Source of the DNA: JBCDCB01 sp039182735
GTDB taxonomy: Bacteria > Planctomycetota > Phycisphaerae > Phycisphaerales > UBA1924
Direction of reading: 5' to 3'
Length of the DNA stretch: 22,003 nt
NCBI GenBank assembly: GCA_039182735.1
Contig: JBCDCB010000048.1
Span: forward strand, 1 to 22,003
This document shows, in pieces, positions 14,917-22,003 of this stretch. The notes under the pieces are model-generated. The model was given only the letters and a program-made list of their open reading frames with translations, was not told where the DNA came from and searched no databases. Each line of letters opens with the position of its first letter. The first letter of the stretch is position 1. A program made the position numbers and the translations under genes.

Positions 14917-16914
14917 TCACGCCGCGGGCACGTTCATCCATTCCCTGCCCGAACGCACACGCTGCGGCGCCGATTCGTCCTCGATCGTGAATCCCAGCAC
15001 CGCGTTGCGGAGGCGTTCGACCTGCGTGTTCAGGTCCACCGCCGACTCGCTCGCGAGGCGGGCGCCGGCGGAGGACTCACGCGTGCCGGAGGCGATGCCC
15101 TCGATCGACCGCGCGATCTCTTCGCTGGCGGCGCTCTGCTGCTCTGTCGCGGCGGCGATCCCGCGCACGAGGCCCAGCAGCTCCTCCGTCGAGCCGAGGA
15201 TCGATTGCAACGACACATCCGCGCTGGTGGCGAGCTCGCTGCCGCGATCGGCGCGACCGGTGCTCGATTCGATGCGAGTCACCGCGCCGCGTGTTGCCTC
15301 CTGGATTTCGCGGATGCTCGATGTCACCTCTTCGGTCGCGACCGTCGTGCGCTCGGCGAGCTTGCGCACCTCGTCTGCGACGACCGCGAAGCCTCGTCCG
15401 TGTTCGCCCGCGCGGGCGGCCTCGATCGCCGCGTTGAGCGCGAGCAGGTTGGTCTGGTCGGCGATGTCGTTGATGACGCTCACGATCTCGCCGATCTGTT
15501 CGCTCTTGGCGCCGAGGCGCGAGATGATCTGCGCCGACTCGCGCACCTCGGTCGCGATGCCCTCGACTTCCAGAACGGTCTGGGCGACGACATCGCGCCC
15601 TTCGTCCGCGTTCGTGCGCCCCCGCTCGCTGGCATCGGAGGCCTCGGCGCTGTTGCGAGCGACTTCGGTGACCGCGGCGGACATCTCCTCGATCGCGGCG
15701 GAGACCTGTGCCGCCTGGCGGTCCTGCTCCTCCAGCGATGCGGCGATCTCCGTCGCCGCCGCGGCGACCTGGTCTGACCCGTGCGCGACCGCCCCGCTGA
15801 CCTCACGCACGGACTGCACCATCGCGGCGAGCTTTCTTACAAAGTTATTGAACGCCAGACCGAGCTCGGCGAGCTCATCACCGCCCCGTTCGCGGAGACG
15901 CACCGTGAGATCCCCGTCTCCATCGCTGATTTCCTGGAGACGCTCGACGATCGCGCGGATCGGCGTGATGATCGCGCGCAGCAGCAAGACGGCGATGAGG
16001 ACCGCGAAGACCCCGCCCGCCGCCACCGCGCTGACCACGAGCACCTGCTTGCGCGCGATCGTGGCGCTTGTAGCTTCTCGTTCGTGCTCCACGTCCGTGA
16101 TCAGCGACTTCTCGATGTCCTGGCTCAGCGACTGGATCGCGACGCCCGACTCCGCGAGCGGGCCGTTCACCAACGCCACGCGTTCGTCGCGCAGGGCGCG
16201 CGCGTCGGCGAACTTCTGGCGGAAGGTCTCGGCGTGAGCGAGCGCCGCCTCGAACCGCGCGGCGCACGGGCCGTCCATCGGTGCGCTCTGCAGCGCCTCC
16301 GCGAACGCCCGGTCCCACCTGAGGTGTGTTTCAAGATCTTCGGGACGCCCGAACTGGATGTACTGCACCGCGTAGAGCCGCGCCAACAGCAAGTCCTGCA
16401 CCGAGAGCCCCGCGACGCGCATGAGGTCCGGGCGTTCGGCTTCGAGCGCGGTTTCGAGCGCGGCGGTCAGCTCCTGACGCGCTGCCTTCCCGGCTTCGTG
16501 CATTTCGATCACGGCTTGCTCGAGATTGCGCACGACCTCGCGCGCTGTGCCGAACGCGTCTTCAAAGGCCGCGGCATGGCCCTGGATCTCCGCGATGGCG
16601 GCGACACGCTCGGGGTTCTGGAAGTCCTGCTTGCCTTGCGCGATCGCGCTGTCCAGTTCACCCGTCCACGTTTCGAAGTCCTGGGCGGCCTGTTCGCGTT
16701 CGCCCGCGAAGTACGACACGGTGCTCATGCGGCTCATGAGTGAGCTGTTGAGCAGTTCGGCGCCGACGGTCATGTCGTGGGCCATCTCGCCAAGCGAGTT
16801 GCTCGCGCGCTCCGCGCTGCGGAAGCCCAGCAGCGAGACGCCGCCCACGCCCACCAGGATGAGTACCAGCACGCCGAGACCGGCGACGAGTCGAGTTCGA
16901 ATGGTGAAGCCCAT
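14917..16914 (-). CDS. Methyl-accepting chemotaxis protein (transmembrane chemoreceptor)
   Basis: This 665-residue chemoreceptor signals to the CheA/CheW complex. Topology: TM1 at about residues 9-32 (VAGLGVLVLILVGVGGVSLL), a periplasmic helical sensor domain of about 255 residues, TM2 at about 291-313 (LVVSAVAAGGVFAVLIAVLL), HAMP (PIRAIVERLQEISDGDGDLT), then the cytoplasmic coiled-coil rod. The conserved hairpin tip reads DQTNLLALNAAIEAARAGE followed by GRGFAVVADEVRKLAERT, at about 484-523. No NWETF-like CheR-tethering pentapeptide ends the protein (REWMNVPAA). ATG at 16912-16914 was chosen because AGAGGGGG lies seven bases upstream and the resulting N terminus (MGFTIRTRL) is typical; in-frame ATGs at 16953 and 17001 are weaker. 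Ligand unknown; the neighbouring amylase hints at a sugar signal. Confidence 0.95.
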   Translation of the reverse strand: MGFTIRTRLVAGLGVLVLILVGVGGVSLLGFRSAERASNSLGEMAHDMTVGAELLNSSLMSRMSTVSYFAGEREQAAQDFETWTGELDSAIAQGKQDFQNPERVAAIAEIQGHAAAFEDAFGTAREVVRNLEQAVIEMHEAGKAARQELTAALETALEAERPDLMRVAGLSVQDLLLARLYAVQYIQFGRPEDLETHLRWDRAFAEALQSAPMDGPCAARFEAALAHAETFRQKFADARALRDERVALVNGPLAESGVAIQSLSQDIEKSLITDVEHEREATSATIARKQVLVVSAVAAGGVFAVLIAVLLLRAIITPIRAIVERLQEISDGDGDLTVRLRERGGDELAELGLAFNNFVRKLAAMVQSVREVSGAVAHGSDQVAAAATEIAASLEEQDRQAAQVSAAIEEMSAAVTEVARNSAEASDASERGRTNADEGRDVVAQTVLEVEGIATEVRESAQIISRLGAKSEQIGEIVSVINDIADQTNLLALNAAIEAARAGEHGRGFAVVADEVRKLAERTTVATEEVTSSIREIQEATRGAVTRIESSTGRADRGSELATSADVSLQSILGSTEELLGLVRGIAAATEQQSAASEEIARSIEGIASGTRESSAGARLASESAVDLNTQVERLRNAVLGFTIEDESAPQRVRSGREWMNVPAA

Positions 16915-16921
16915 CGCAATG

Positions 16922-16929
16922 CCCCCTCT
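16922..16929 (-). promoter_or_regulatory. Ribosome-binding site of the chemoreceptor gene
   Basis: AGAGGGGG on the minus strand, seven bases before the ATG at 16914. It supports this start over two longer ones. Upstream, 17005-17040 is conspicuously AT-rich for this genome (it includes CATATATG) and is the likeliest promoter area, but no exact promoter could be assigned. Confidence 0.5.
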
Positions 16930-17051
16930 GCTCGGACGCCGGCGCGAGGTCATCTCGCGCTCGCTGTCGATCTTCGGAATTGCACAGAGCCCGCCCGACA
17001 CAACTTGCTTGAGTTCCTCAAAAACTCATATATGTCTTGGCAGTCGCGCAC

Positions 17052-17074
17052 GGACCCCACACGGTTGGGGGACC
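17052..17074 (-). terminator. Weak candidate hairpin after the GH13 gene
   Basis: On the minus strand GGTCCCC and GGGGTCC can pair around a 9-base loop, with six G-C pairs and one T-T mismatch, about 36 bases past the amylase stop codon. No U-tract follows. It may end or pause the amylase transcript before the chemoreceptor gene. Confidence 0.25.
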
Positions 17075-17109
17075 GGTTCTCGGGGAGCATGGAGGCGATC
17101 GCTCGCGGA

Positions 17110-18438
17110 TCAGCGCCGAACGAGCAAATGCCAGCCCCACGCGTCGAGGCGCTCGGGCACCTCGGTCGGGTAGCCGTAGAGATCGGCGTATCGGGCGTCG
17201 GGCTCGGTGCGCACGCCTCGCACCTCAACGGGCTCGCCAGAGAGGTTGGCGAGCACGATGATCTCGCTGCCTTCGGCGACGCGCCGGAAGGCGAGCAGCC
17301 GATCGGGATCGTTGGTGTTGATGTGGACGATCGTGCCGCCCGACTCGCCGTGATGGAGCGCGGGCTCGTCCTTCTTCAGCTGCGCAAGCCGGCGGTACAG
17401 GTCTGCCGAGGAGTCGGCGCGCCATTCGATCGGGTCTTTCTCGAAGAACTCGAGCCGCTTGTCGAGCCCTGCTTCCTGCCCGTTGTAGATCATCGGCATG
17501 CCCGGCGCGGTGAAGGTCAGCACAGTCGCGGCTTCCCACATCTCGCCGAGGCGCTCGATCGCGAGCCCGTTCCACGTGTTCCAATCGTGGTTGGTGGTGA
17601 AGAACATGCGGAAGGCGCTGTCGTCTGCCGCCGTGATCGCGGCGGTGTCCTCGATAAGGAAGCGTCTCACGTCGGCGGCGTCGTTCTCGCCCGCGTACAC
17701 GCGCATCAGCCGATCGCCCAGCCCCCAGCCATAGGTCGCTTCGAAGCCCGCTTCGTGCAGCCACGGCGCGCCGCCCTCGGCGAGCATGAACATGTCCCGC
17801 TCGCGACGCAGACGCTCGATCGCCGCTATCCAGAAGTCCTTGGGGATCATCTCGGCGACGTCGGCGCGGAACCCGTCCACCTCGAACTCACGCACCCAGT
17901 AGAGCATCGCGTCGAGCATCGCGGCCCGCGTGTCGGAGTTGGAATAGTCGAGTTGGATCACGTCCACCCAGTCGTCGTTGGGCGGGCGGAATCCGCCGTC
18001 GGGCCCCTTCGCGTAGCGCTCCGGGTGCGAGCGCGTCCACTCGTGGTCCCACGCGGTGTGGTTGGGCACCCAGTCGAGGACCACGAGCATGCCGAGCTCG
18101 TGCGCTGCCTCGACGAGTTCTTTGAAGTCACGGCGTGTCCCGAACTCCGGGTTCACGTCCTTGTAATCGGTGGCGGCGTAGTACGAGCCCAGCGTGCCCT
18201 TGCGGTTCTCTTCCCCGATGGGGTGGATGGGCATGAGCCACAGCACGCCGACGCCCATGTCGTGCAGCCGCGGCAGGTGTTCGCGGAAGGCGTCGAAGGT
18301 CCCGGCTTCGGTGTGCTGGCGCAGGTTGACTTCATAAATAATCCGGTCGCGGGTCTCCGCGAAGCCGTCGGCGAACGCAACGCCGCCCATCGCGAGGCAC
18401 AGGACCAGTCCGAGAAACGGTGCGCAGAGGTTTCGCAT
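17110..18438 (-). CDS. Secreted alpha-amylase-family glycoside hydrolase (GH13)
   Basis: A 442-residue exported enzyme expected to hydrolyse or transfer alpha-glucans outside the cytoplasm. Residues 1-23 are a signal peptide (NLCAPFLGLVLCLAMGGVAFA). The (beta/alpha)8 barrel begins with RDRIIYEVNLRQHTEAGT and carries all four GH13 regions. Region I is DWVPNH (122-127), region II is GFRADVAE with nucleophile Asp193, region III is MLAEGG with acid/base Glu221, and region IV is TNHD with transition-state Asp285. A short C-terminal beta domain follows (IIVLANLSGEPVEVRG). Length is on the small side for amylases, with no extra carbohydrate-binding module. A Cys in the signal region does not form a convincing lipobox. 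The start ATG has only a weak GGTGG upstream. The exact GH13 subfamily and substrate cannot be told by eye. Confidence 0.92.
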   Translation of the reverse strand: MRNLCAPFLGLVLCLAMGGVAFADGFAETRDRIIYEVNLRQHTEAGTFDAFREHLPRLHDMGVGVLWLMPIHPIGEENRKGTLGSYYAATDYKDVNPEFGTRRDFKELVEAAHELGMLVVLDWVPNHTAWDHEWTRSHPERYAKGPDGGFRPPNDDWVDVIQLDYSNSDTRAAMLDAMLYWVREFEVDGFRADVAEMIPKDFWIAAIERLRRERDMFMLAEGGAPWLHEAGFEATYGWGLGDRLMRVYAGENDAADVRRFLIEDTAAITAADDSAFRMFFTTNHDWNTWNGLAIERLGEMWEAATVLTFTAPGMPMIYNGQEAGLDKRLEFFEKDPIEWRADSSADLYRRLAQLKKDEPALHHGESGGTIVHINTNDPDRLLAFRRVAEGSEIIVLANLSGEPVEVRGVRTEPDARYADLYGYPTEVPERLDAWGWHLLVRR

Positions 18439-18509
18439 CGGCCCACCATATCGAATGCGCTGGGCGTGATACGCTTCAGCGATCGTTCAGCCCACGGAAG
18501 GCAACGCGC
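18439..18509. other. Short divergent intergenic region (amylase / CheB-CheR kinase)
   Basis: Only about 70 bp separate the amylase ATG and the GTG start of the kinase hybrid, so their promoters must overlap or lie back to back. GGAAGG at 18496-18501, eight bases before the GTG, is the ribosome-binding site of the plus-strand gene. No operator repeat stands out. Confidence 0.45.
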
Positions 18510-21500
18510 GTGCCCGACGGTCCCGAGCACGACATCACGCGCCCCACGGAGGTCGAACCGGTCGGGGTCTCGCCCCCGGCGCGGGTCGGCGCGCGCCGGG
18601 CGCCGTACATCATCGGGATCGGCGCCTCCGCGGGCGGGCTGCGACCGCTTGAGCAGTTCTTCGGGCACATGCCGCCGGGCAGCGGCGTGGCGTTCGTCGT
18701 CATCCAGCACCTCTCGCCGGACTTCAAGAGCCTCATGCGCGAGCTGCTCTCGCGCCACACGCAGATGAAGGTCGTGCGCGTCGAGGGGCCCACACCGATC
18801 GAGCCCGATTCGCTCTACCTCATCCCGCCGCGCAAAAACATGACGCTGCGCGACGGCGTGCTGCAGCTCGAAGACCAGGACCTCACGCCGGGGCACCGAC
18901 TCAACTTCCCGATCGACGTCTTCTTTCAGTCGCTCGCGACCGACATGGGCGACCGCGCCATCGGCGTGGTGCTCTCGGGCACGGGCAGCGACGGGTCGCG
19001 CGGGATCCGGGACATCAGCGAGGCCGGCGGGCTCGTCCTCGTCCAGCACCCCGACTCCGCCGAGTTCGACGGCATGCCCCGCAGCGCCATCAACACCAAC
19101 CTCGCGCACGTGGTCGAATCGCCCGACCAGATCGCGCGCACCATCTACGAGTACATCACGCGCAACGACGATCACGGCTACGACCGCGCGCCCCTCCCGC
19201 CCGGGCTGCGCGAACCCGAGCGCCTCTCCGAAGTCGCCGAGGTCCTGGGGAGCGAAGAGGGCCCCGACTTCACCCACTACAAGCACTCCACCCTCGCCCG
19301 GCGCATCGCCCGGCGCATGCTCATCGGCGGGTCCGAAACCCTCGACGACTACCTCAAGATGCTCTCGGAATCCGAGCAGGAGCGCGAAGCCCTGCGCAAC
19401 GACCTGCTCATCGGCGTCACCGCCTTTTTCCGCGACCGCCCCGCGTGGGAACGCCTCGAACGCGAGGTCATCCCGACGATCATCGAGAGCGCGGGCGACG
19501 AACTGCGCGTGTGGGTCACCGCCTGCTCGTCGGGCGAAGAGGTCTACTCGCTCGCGATGCTGCTGCACGAGCGGCTCGCGGACATGGCCGATCCGCCGGA
19601 CCTCAAGATCTTCGCGACCGACATCGACCGGCGTGCGCTCGAGCGCGCCTCCGCCGGGATCTACGACGAGAACGTGGTCGCCGACGTCGGCGAAGCGCGG
19701 CTCGAACGGTTTTTCGAGCAGCGCGGCGATCAGTACGCGGTGCGCCGCCTGCTCCGCGAGCACATCATCTTCTCGCCGCACAACCTGCTGCGGGACGCGC
19801 CGTTCACGAAGCTCGACCTCGTGACGTGCCGGAACGTGCTGATCTACATGGAGCCGGAGCTGCAGCAGCGCGTGATCGCGACGCTGCACTTCGGGCTGCG
19901 TCACAAGGGTGCGCTGATGCTGGGGGCCGCGGAATCGCTCGGCGATCTCGCGGACGAGTTCGGGGTCGTGAGCAAGCGCTGGAAGATCTACCGCAAGTCG
20001 CGGGACATCGCGCTGCCCCTCGAGCGTCGGCGTCCCCTGCTCGCACGCCGCGACGTGCGCACGAGCAGCGCGCTCGTGCCGCACGCGTCGCGCACGGACC
20101 TCGCGCTGCAGGGCGGGCTCCGTTCGCTCATGGAACTGCTCGACGGGATGTGCCTGATCCTCGGGCCGGACCTGTCGATCCAGCACGCGTTCGGGCGCAC
20201 CGACCTGTACCTCGCGTTCCCGCAGGGCGAGGGCACGACCGACGTCACGAAGCTGATCGCGCACGACCTGGTGCTGCCCATCCGCACCGGGACCCATCGC
20301 GCGCAGAGTTCCGAAGAGCCGGTCGCGTACGACGCGATCCCCGTGACCGTGGGCGGGAAGAAGCGCCTCGTCAACCTGCGCATCGAGCACAAAGCCGAGC
20401 GTCGCGGCGCGGGGACGATCTACGTGGTCTTCGTCGCGGAAGCGGGCGAGCACACCCCGGGGCTCGCGGGGAGCGGGTTCGACCCGGACACCGCCGCCGC
20501 CGACCGCATCCACCTGCTCGAGCGCGAGCTGCAGCACACGCGGGAGAACCTGCAGGCGACGATCGAGGAACTCGAAACCACCAACGAGGAGCAGCAGGCA
20601 TCGAATGAAGAACTGCTCGCGTCGAACGAAGAACTCCAGTCCACAAACGAAGAGCTCCACTCGGTCAACGAGGAGCTCTACACCGTCAACGCGGAGTACC
20701 AGCAGAAGATCCAGGAGCTCACCGAGCTCAACAACGACCTCGACAACCTCATCGCGTCCACGGAGATCGGCGTCGTATTCCTCGACGAGGACCTCTGCAT
20801 CCGCCGCTTTACGCCGGCCGTCTCCCGCCTGCTGCGCATCCGCGCGGGCGACATCGGACGCCCGATCGGCGAGCTCTCGGCGCACGCCGAGGGGCTCGAC
20901 CTGACGCGCTGCGTCTCAGGCGTTGTCGAATCCGGGCGGCCCTTCGAGCAGGGCTTCGACGCGGACGACGGCTCGCGGATTCTGCTGCGCATCAACCCGT
21001 ACGTCGCGAACGGGGACCGCGTGCGCGGCGCCGTCCTCACCACGGTGGATATCACACAGCTGCGCGAGATCGAACAACTGCTCCGCGAATCCGAAGAGCA
21101 CCAGCGCGAGCTTTATCAACGCACGCCCATGATGCTCTGCTCCGTGGACGCCCGGCACCGCGTGCTCACGGTGAGCGACGACTGGTGCCGGCGCCTGGGC
21201 TACGTGCGCGAAGAAGCCGTCGGCAGGCGGCTGGTGGACTTCTTCGACGACGAGTCGCGCAAGCGTGCGCTCGAAGAGGTGCTGCCGGCCTTCGCGTCCT
21301 CGGGCGTCGTGCAGGAGGTCCCGTACCGGATCGTCACCGCGTCGGGCGACGCGCGAGACGTGGTGCTCTCCGCCACCGCGCAGCGCGCGCGCTCGGGCGA
21401 GATCGAGCGCGCCGCGGTCGTCATGGTTGACGTCACCGAGCGCAACCGCGCCGTCGCCGAGCTCTCGCTCAGCGAGGAGCGCTACCGCACGCTCATCCGT

Positions 21501-22003
21501 TCCTCGACATCGATCTTCTGGTCCACCGATCCCGACGGGCGCGTCGCCGAGCCGAATCCGGACTGGGAACGCTTCAGCGGGCAGCGCGCATCAGAGTACG
21601 TCGGCACGATCGACGGGTGGGCGGATCGCGCGCACCCGGATGATCGAGTGCGTGTGCTCGACGCCTGGGCCGATGCGCGCGCGACGACGCCCGACGTCTT
21701 TCGCGAGCGATTCCGCGTGTACCACGCCAGGACAGGCAAGTACCGCTGGGTGGAGTGCGTGGGCGCGCCGCGCCGGCGCGCGGAGGGCGGCATCGGCGAG
21801 TGGATCGGCGCCGCGACCGACGTGGACGTGCAGGTGCGCTCGCAGGCCGACCTCGCGCGCGTCAACGAAGAGCTGCGCATCAAGAACCGCGAGATGGAGG
21901 AGTTCGTCTACACGATCTCGCACGACCTCAAGTCACCGCTCGTGACCATCTCGGGCATGGTCGGGTACCTGCGCCGCCTGCTCGACGAGGGCAACCGCGA
22001 CAA
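18510..22003 (+). CDS. CheB-CheR-PAS hybrid histidine kinase, 3' end cut by window edge
   Basis: The frame is open for 1164 codons to the right edge. Order of domains: CheB methylesterase at about 33-220, with catalytic Ser40 (GIGASAGG), His67 (VIQHLSP) and Asp161 (SGTGSDGSRG), and no receiver domain in front. CheR methyltransferase spans about 231-500, with FFRD, ACSSGEEVYSLAM (residues 338-350), FATDID and CRNVLIYM. A PAS-like segment lies at about 535-650. A Glu/Asn-rich coiled coil at about 668-747 contains repeated NEELxSxNEEL units. PAS domains follow at about 748-855, 866-985 and 988-1112, then the start of a HisKA domain with phospho-acceptor His1138 in YTISHDLKSPL. The rest of the kinase (ATPase domain and possibly a receiver) is outside. 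GTG at 18510 was chosen for its GGAAGG site. The protein may modify chemoreceptors and signal by phosphorylation; the stimulus is unknown. Confidence 0.94.
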   Translation, partial: MPDGPEHDITRPTEVEPVGVSPPARVGARRAPYIIGIGASAGGLRPLEQFFGHMPPGSGVAFVVIQHLSPDFKSLMRELLSRHTQMKVVRVEGPTPIEPDSLYLIPPRKNMTLRDGVLQLEDQDLTPGHRLNFPIDVFFQSLATDMGDRAIGVVLSGTGSDGSRGIRDISEAGGLVLVQHPDSAEFDGMPRSAINTNLAHVVESPDQIARTIYEYITRNDDHGYDRAPLPPGLREPERLSEVAEVLGSEEGPDFTHYKHSTLARRIARRMLIGGSETLDDYLKMLSESEQEREALRNDLLIGVTAFFRDRPAWERLEREVIPTIIESAGDELRVWVTACSSGEEVYSLAMLLHERLADMADPPDLKIFATDIDRRALERASAGIYDENVVADVGEARLERFFEQRGDQYAVRRLLREHIIFSPHNLLRDAPFTKLDLVTCRNVLIYMEPELQQRVIATLHFGLRHKGALMLGAAESLGDLADEFGVVSKRWKIYRKSRDIALPLERRRPLLARRDVRTSSALVPHASRTDLALQGGLRSLMELLDGMCLILGPDLSIQHAFGRTDLYLAFPQGEGTTDVTKLIAHDLVLPIRTGTHRAQSSEEPVAYDAIPVTVGGKKRLVNLRIEHKAERRGAGTIYVVFVAEAGEHTPGLAGSGFDPDTAAADRIHLLERELQHTRENLQATIEELETTNEEQQASNEELLASNEELQSTNEELHSVNEELYTVNAEYQQKIQELTELNNDLDNLIASTEIGVVFLDEDLCIRRFTPAVSRLLRIRAGDIGRPIGELSAHAEGLDLTRCVSGVVESGRPFEQGFDADDGSRILLRINPYVANGDRVRGAVLTTVDITQLREIEQLLRESEEHQRELYQRTPMMLCSVDARHRVLTVSDDWCRRLGYVREEAVGRRLVDFFDDESRKRALEEVLPAFASSGVVQEVPYRIVTASGDARDVVLSATAQRARSGEIERAAVVMVDVTERNRAVAELSLSEERYRTLIRSSTSIFWSTDPDGRVAEPNPDWERFSGQRASEYVGTIDGWADRAHPDDRVRVLDAWADARATTPDVFRERFRVYHARTGKYRWVECVGAPRRRAEGGIGEWIGAATDVDVQVRSQADLARVNEELRIKNREMEEFVYTISHDLKSPLVTISGMVGYLRRLLDEGNRD

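Noticed and set aside
16995..17040. AT-rich stretch with TTGAG-TTC-CTCAA as a terminator or promoter of the chemoreceptor gene
   Set aside because: The inverted repeat is only 5 bp and no well-spaced -35/-10 pair could be placed; noted as a likely promoter area but not called as a site.
16777..18768. A 663-codon plus-strand frame opposite the amylase and the chemoreceptor start
   Set aside because: It crosses two genes and an intergenic gap and has no domain; the GH13 motifs on the other strand are unambiguous.
18153..20885. A 910-codon open frame on the minus strand opposite the CheB-CheR kinase gene
   Set aside because: Its translation is low-complexity (Arg, Glu, Val, Asp-rich) with no recognisable domain, while the plus strand carries clear CheB and CheR motifs. 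It is a by-product of GC-rich codon usage.
1..22003. CRISPR arrays, tRNA or rRNA genes, insertion sequences, integrases
   Set aside because: Looked for regularly spaced repeats, cloverleaf or rRNA-like stretches, transposase motifs and terminal inverted repeats; none was seen. The only close repeats are the dockerin-like and NEEL units inside proteins.

Overview
The window is GC-rich (roughly 65-70% by eye), and every gap between called genes is under 300 bases. Three features suggest a planctomycete, most likely of the class Phycisphaerae. One is a secreted protein ending in paired dockerin-like GDxxGDG...TADxTFVVSNLG repeats. Another is a PEP-CTERM-like surface protein with a PAPGALG...RRRR tail. 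The third is an ECF sigma/anti-sigma pair beside envelope and transport genes. The taxonomic assignment is an inference from these protein styles, not from a marker gene.

Layout, left to right. (1) 1-7029, all minus strand, read right to left: a PEP-CTERM-like exported protein, an ECF-type sigma factor, a membrane anti-sigma-like protein joined to it through TGATG, an FkbM-family methyltransferase, an RND periplasmic adaptor, and an RND inner-membrane pump joined to the adaptor through ATGA. The pump runs off the left edge. From the sigma gene onward these are spaced like one transcription unit. (2) 7229-11283, plus strand: two flavoprotein genes. The first encodes a fusion of a class II-like photolyase with a renalase-like FAD oxidoreductase. 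The second encodes a class-I-type photolyase/cryptochrome and overlaps the first by 4 or 34 bases. (3) 11280-14726, minus strand: a very large secreted protein (DUF5060-like domain, glycosidase-like barrel, ThuA/GATase-like domain, PA14-like domain, two dockerin-like repeats). Its stop codon shares the palindrome CTAG with the stop of the second photolyase. (4) 14917-18438, minus strand: a methyl-accepting chemotaxis protein and a secreted GH13 alpha-amylase-family enzyme. (5) 18510 to the right edge, plus strand: a CheB-CheR-PAS-PAS-PAS-histidine kinase hybrid, truncated by the window.

Themes. The right half combines extracellular carbohydrate enzymes with chemosensory parts (receptor, methylesterase, methyltransferase and kinase modules), which fits a bacterium that senses and degrades polysaccharide. 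The left half looks like an envelope-stress or export unit under its own sigma factor. The centre holds a light-dependent DNA-repair pair, whose unusual part is the photolyase-oxidase fusion. It is the best candidate here for something under-described. No tRNA, rRNA, CRISPR array, insertion sequence or integrase was recognised. The two genes cut by the window edges were translated by hand: the pump is open for 907 codons and the kinase hybrid for 1164 codons within the window.
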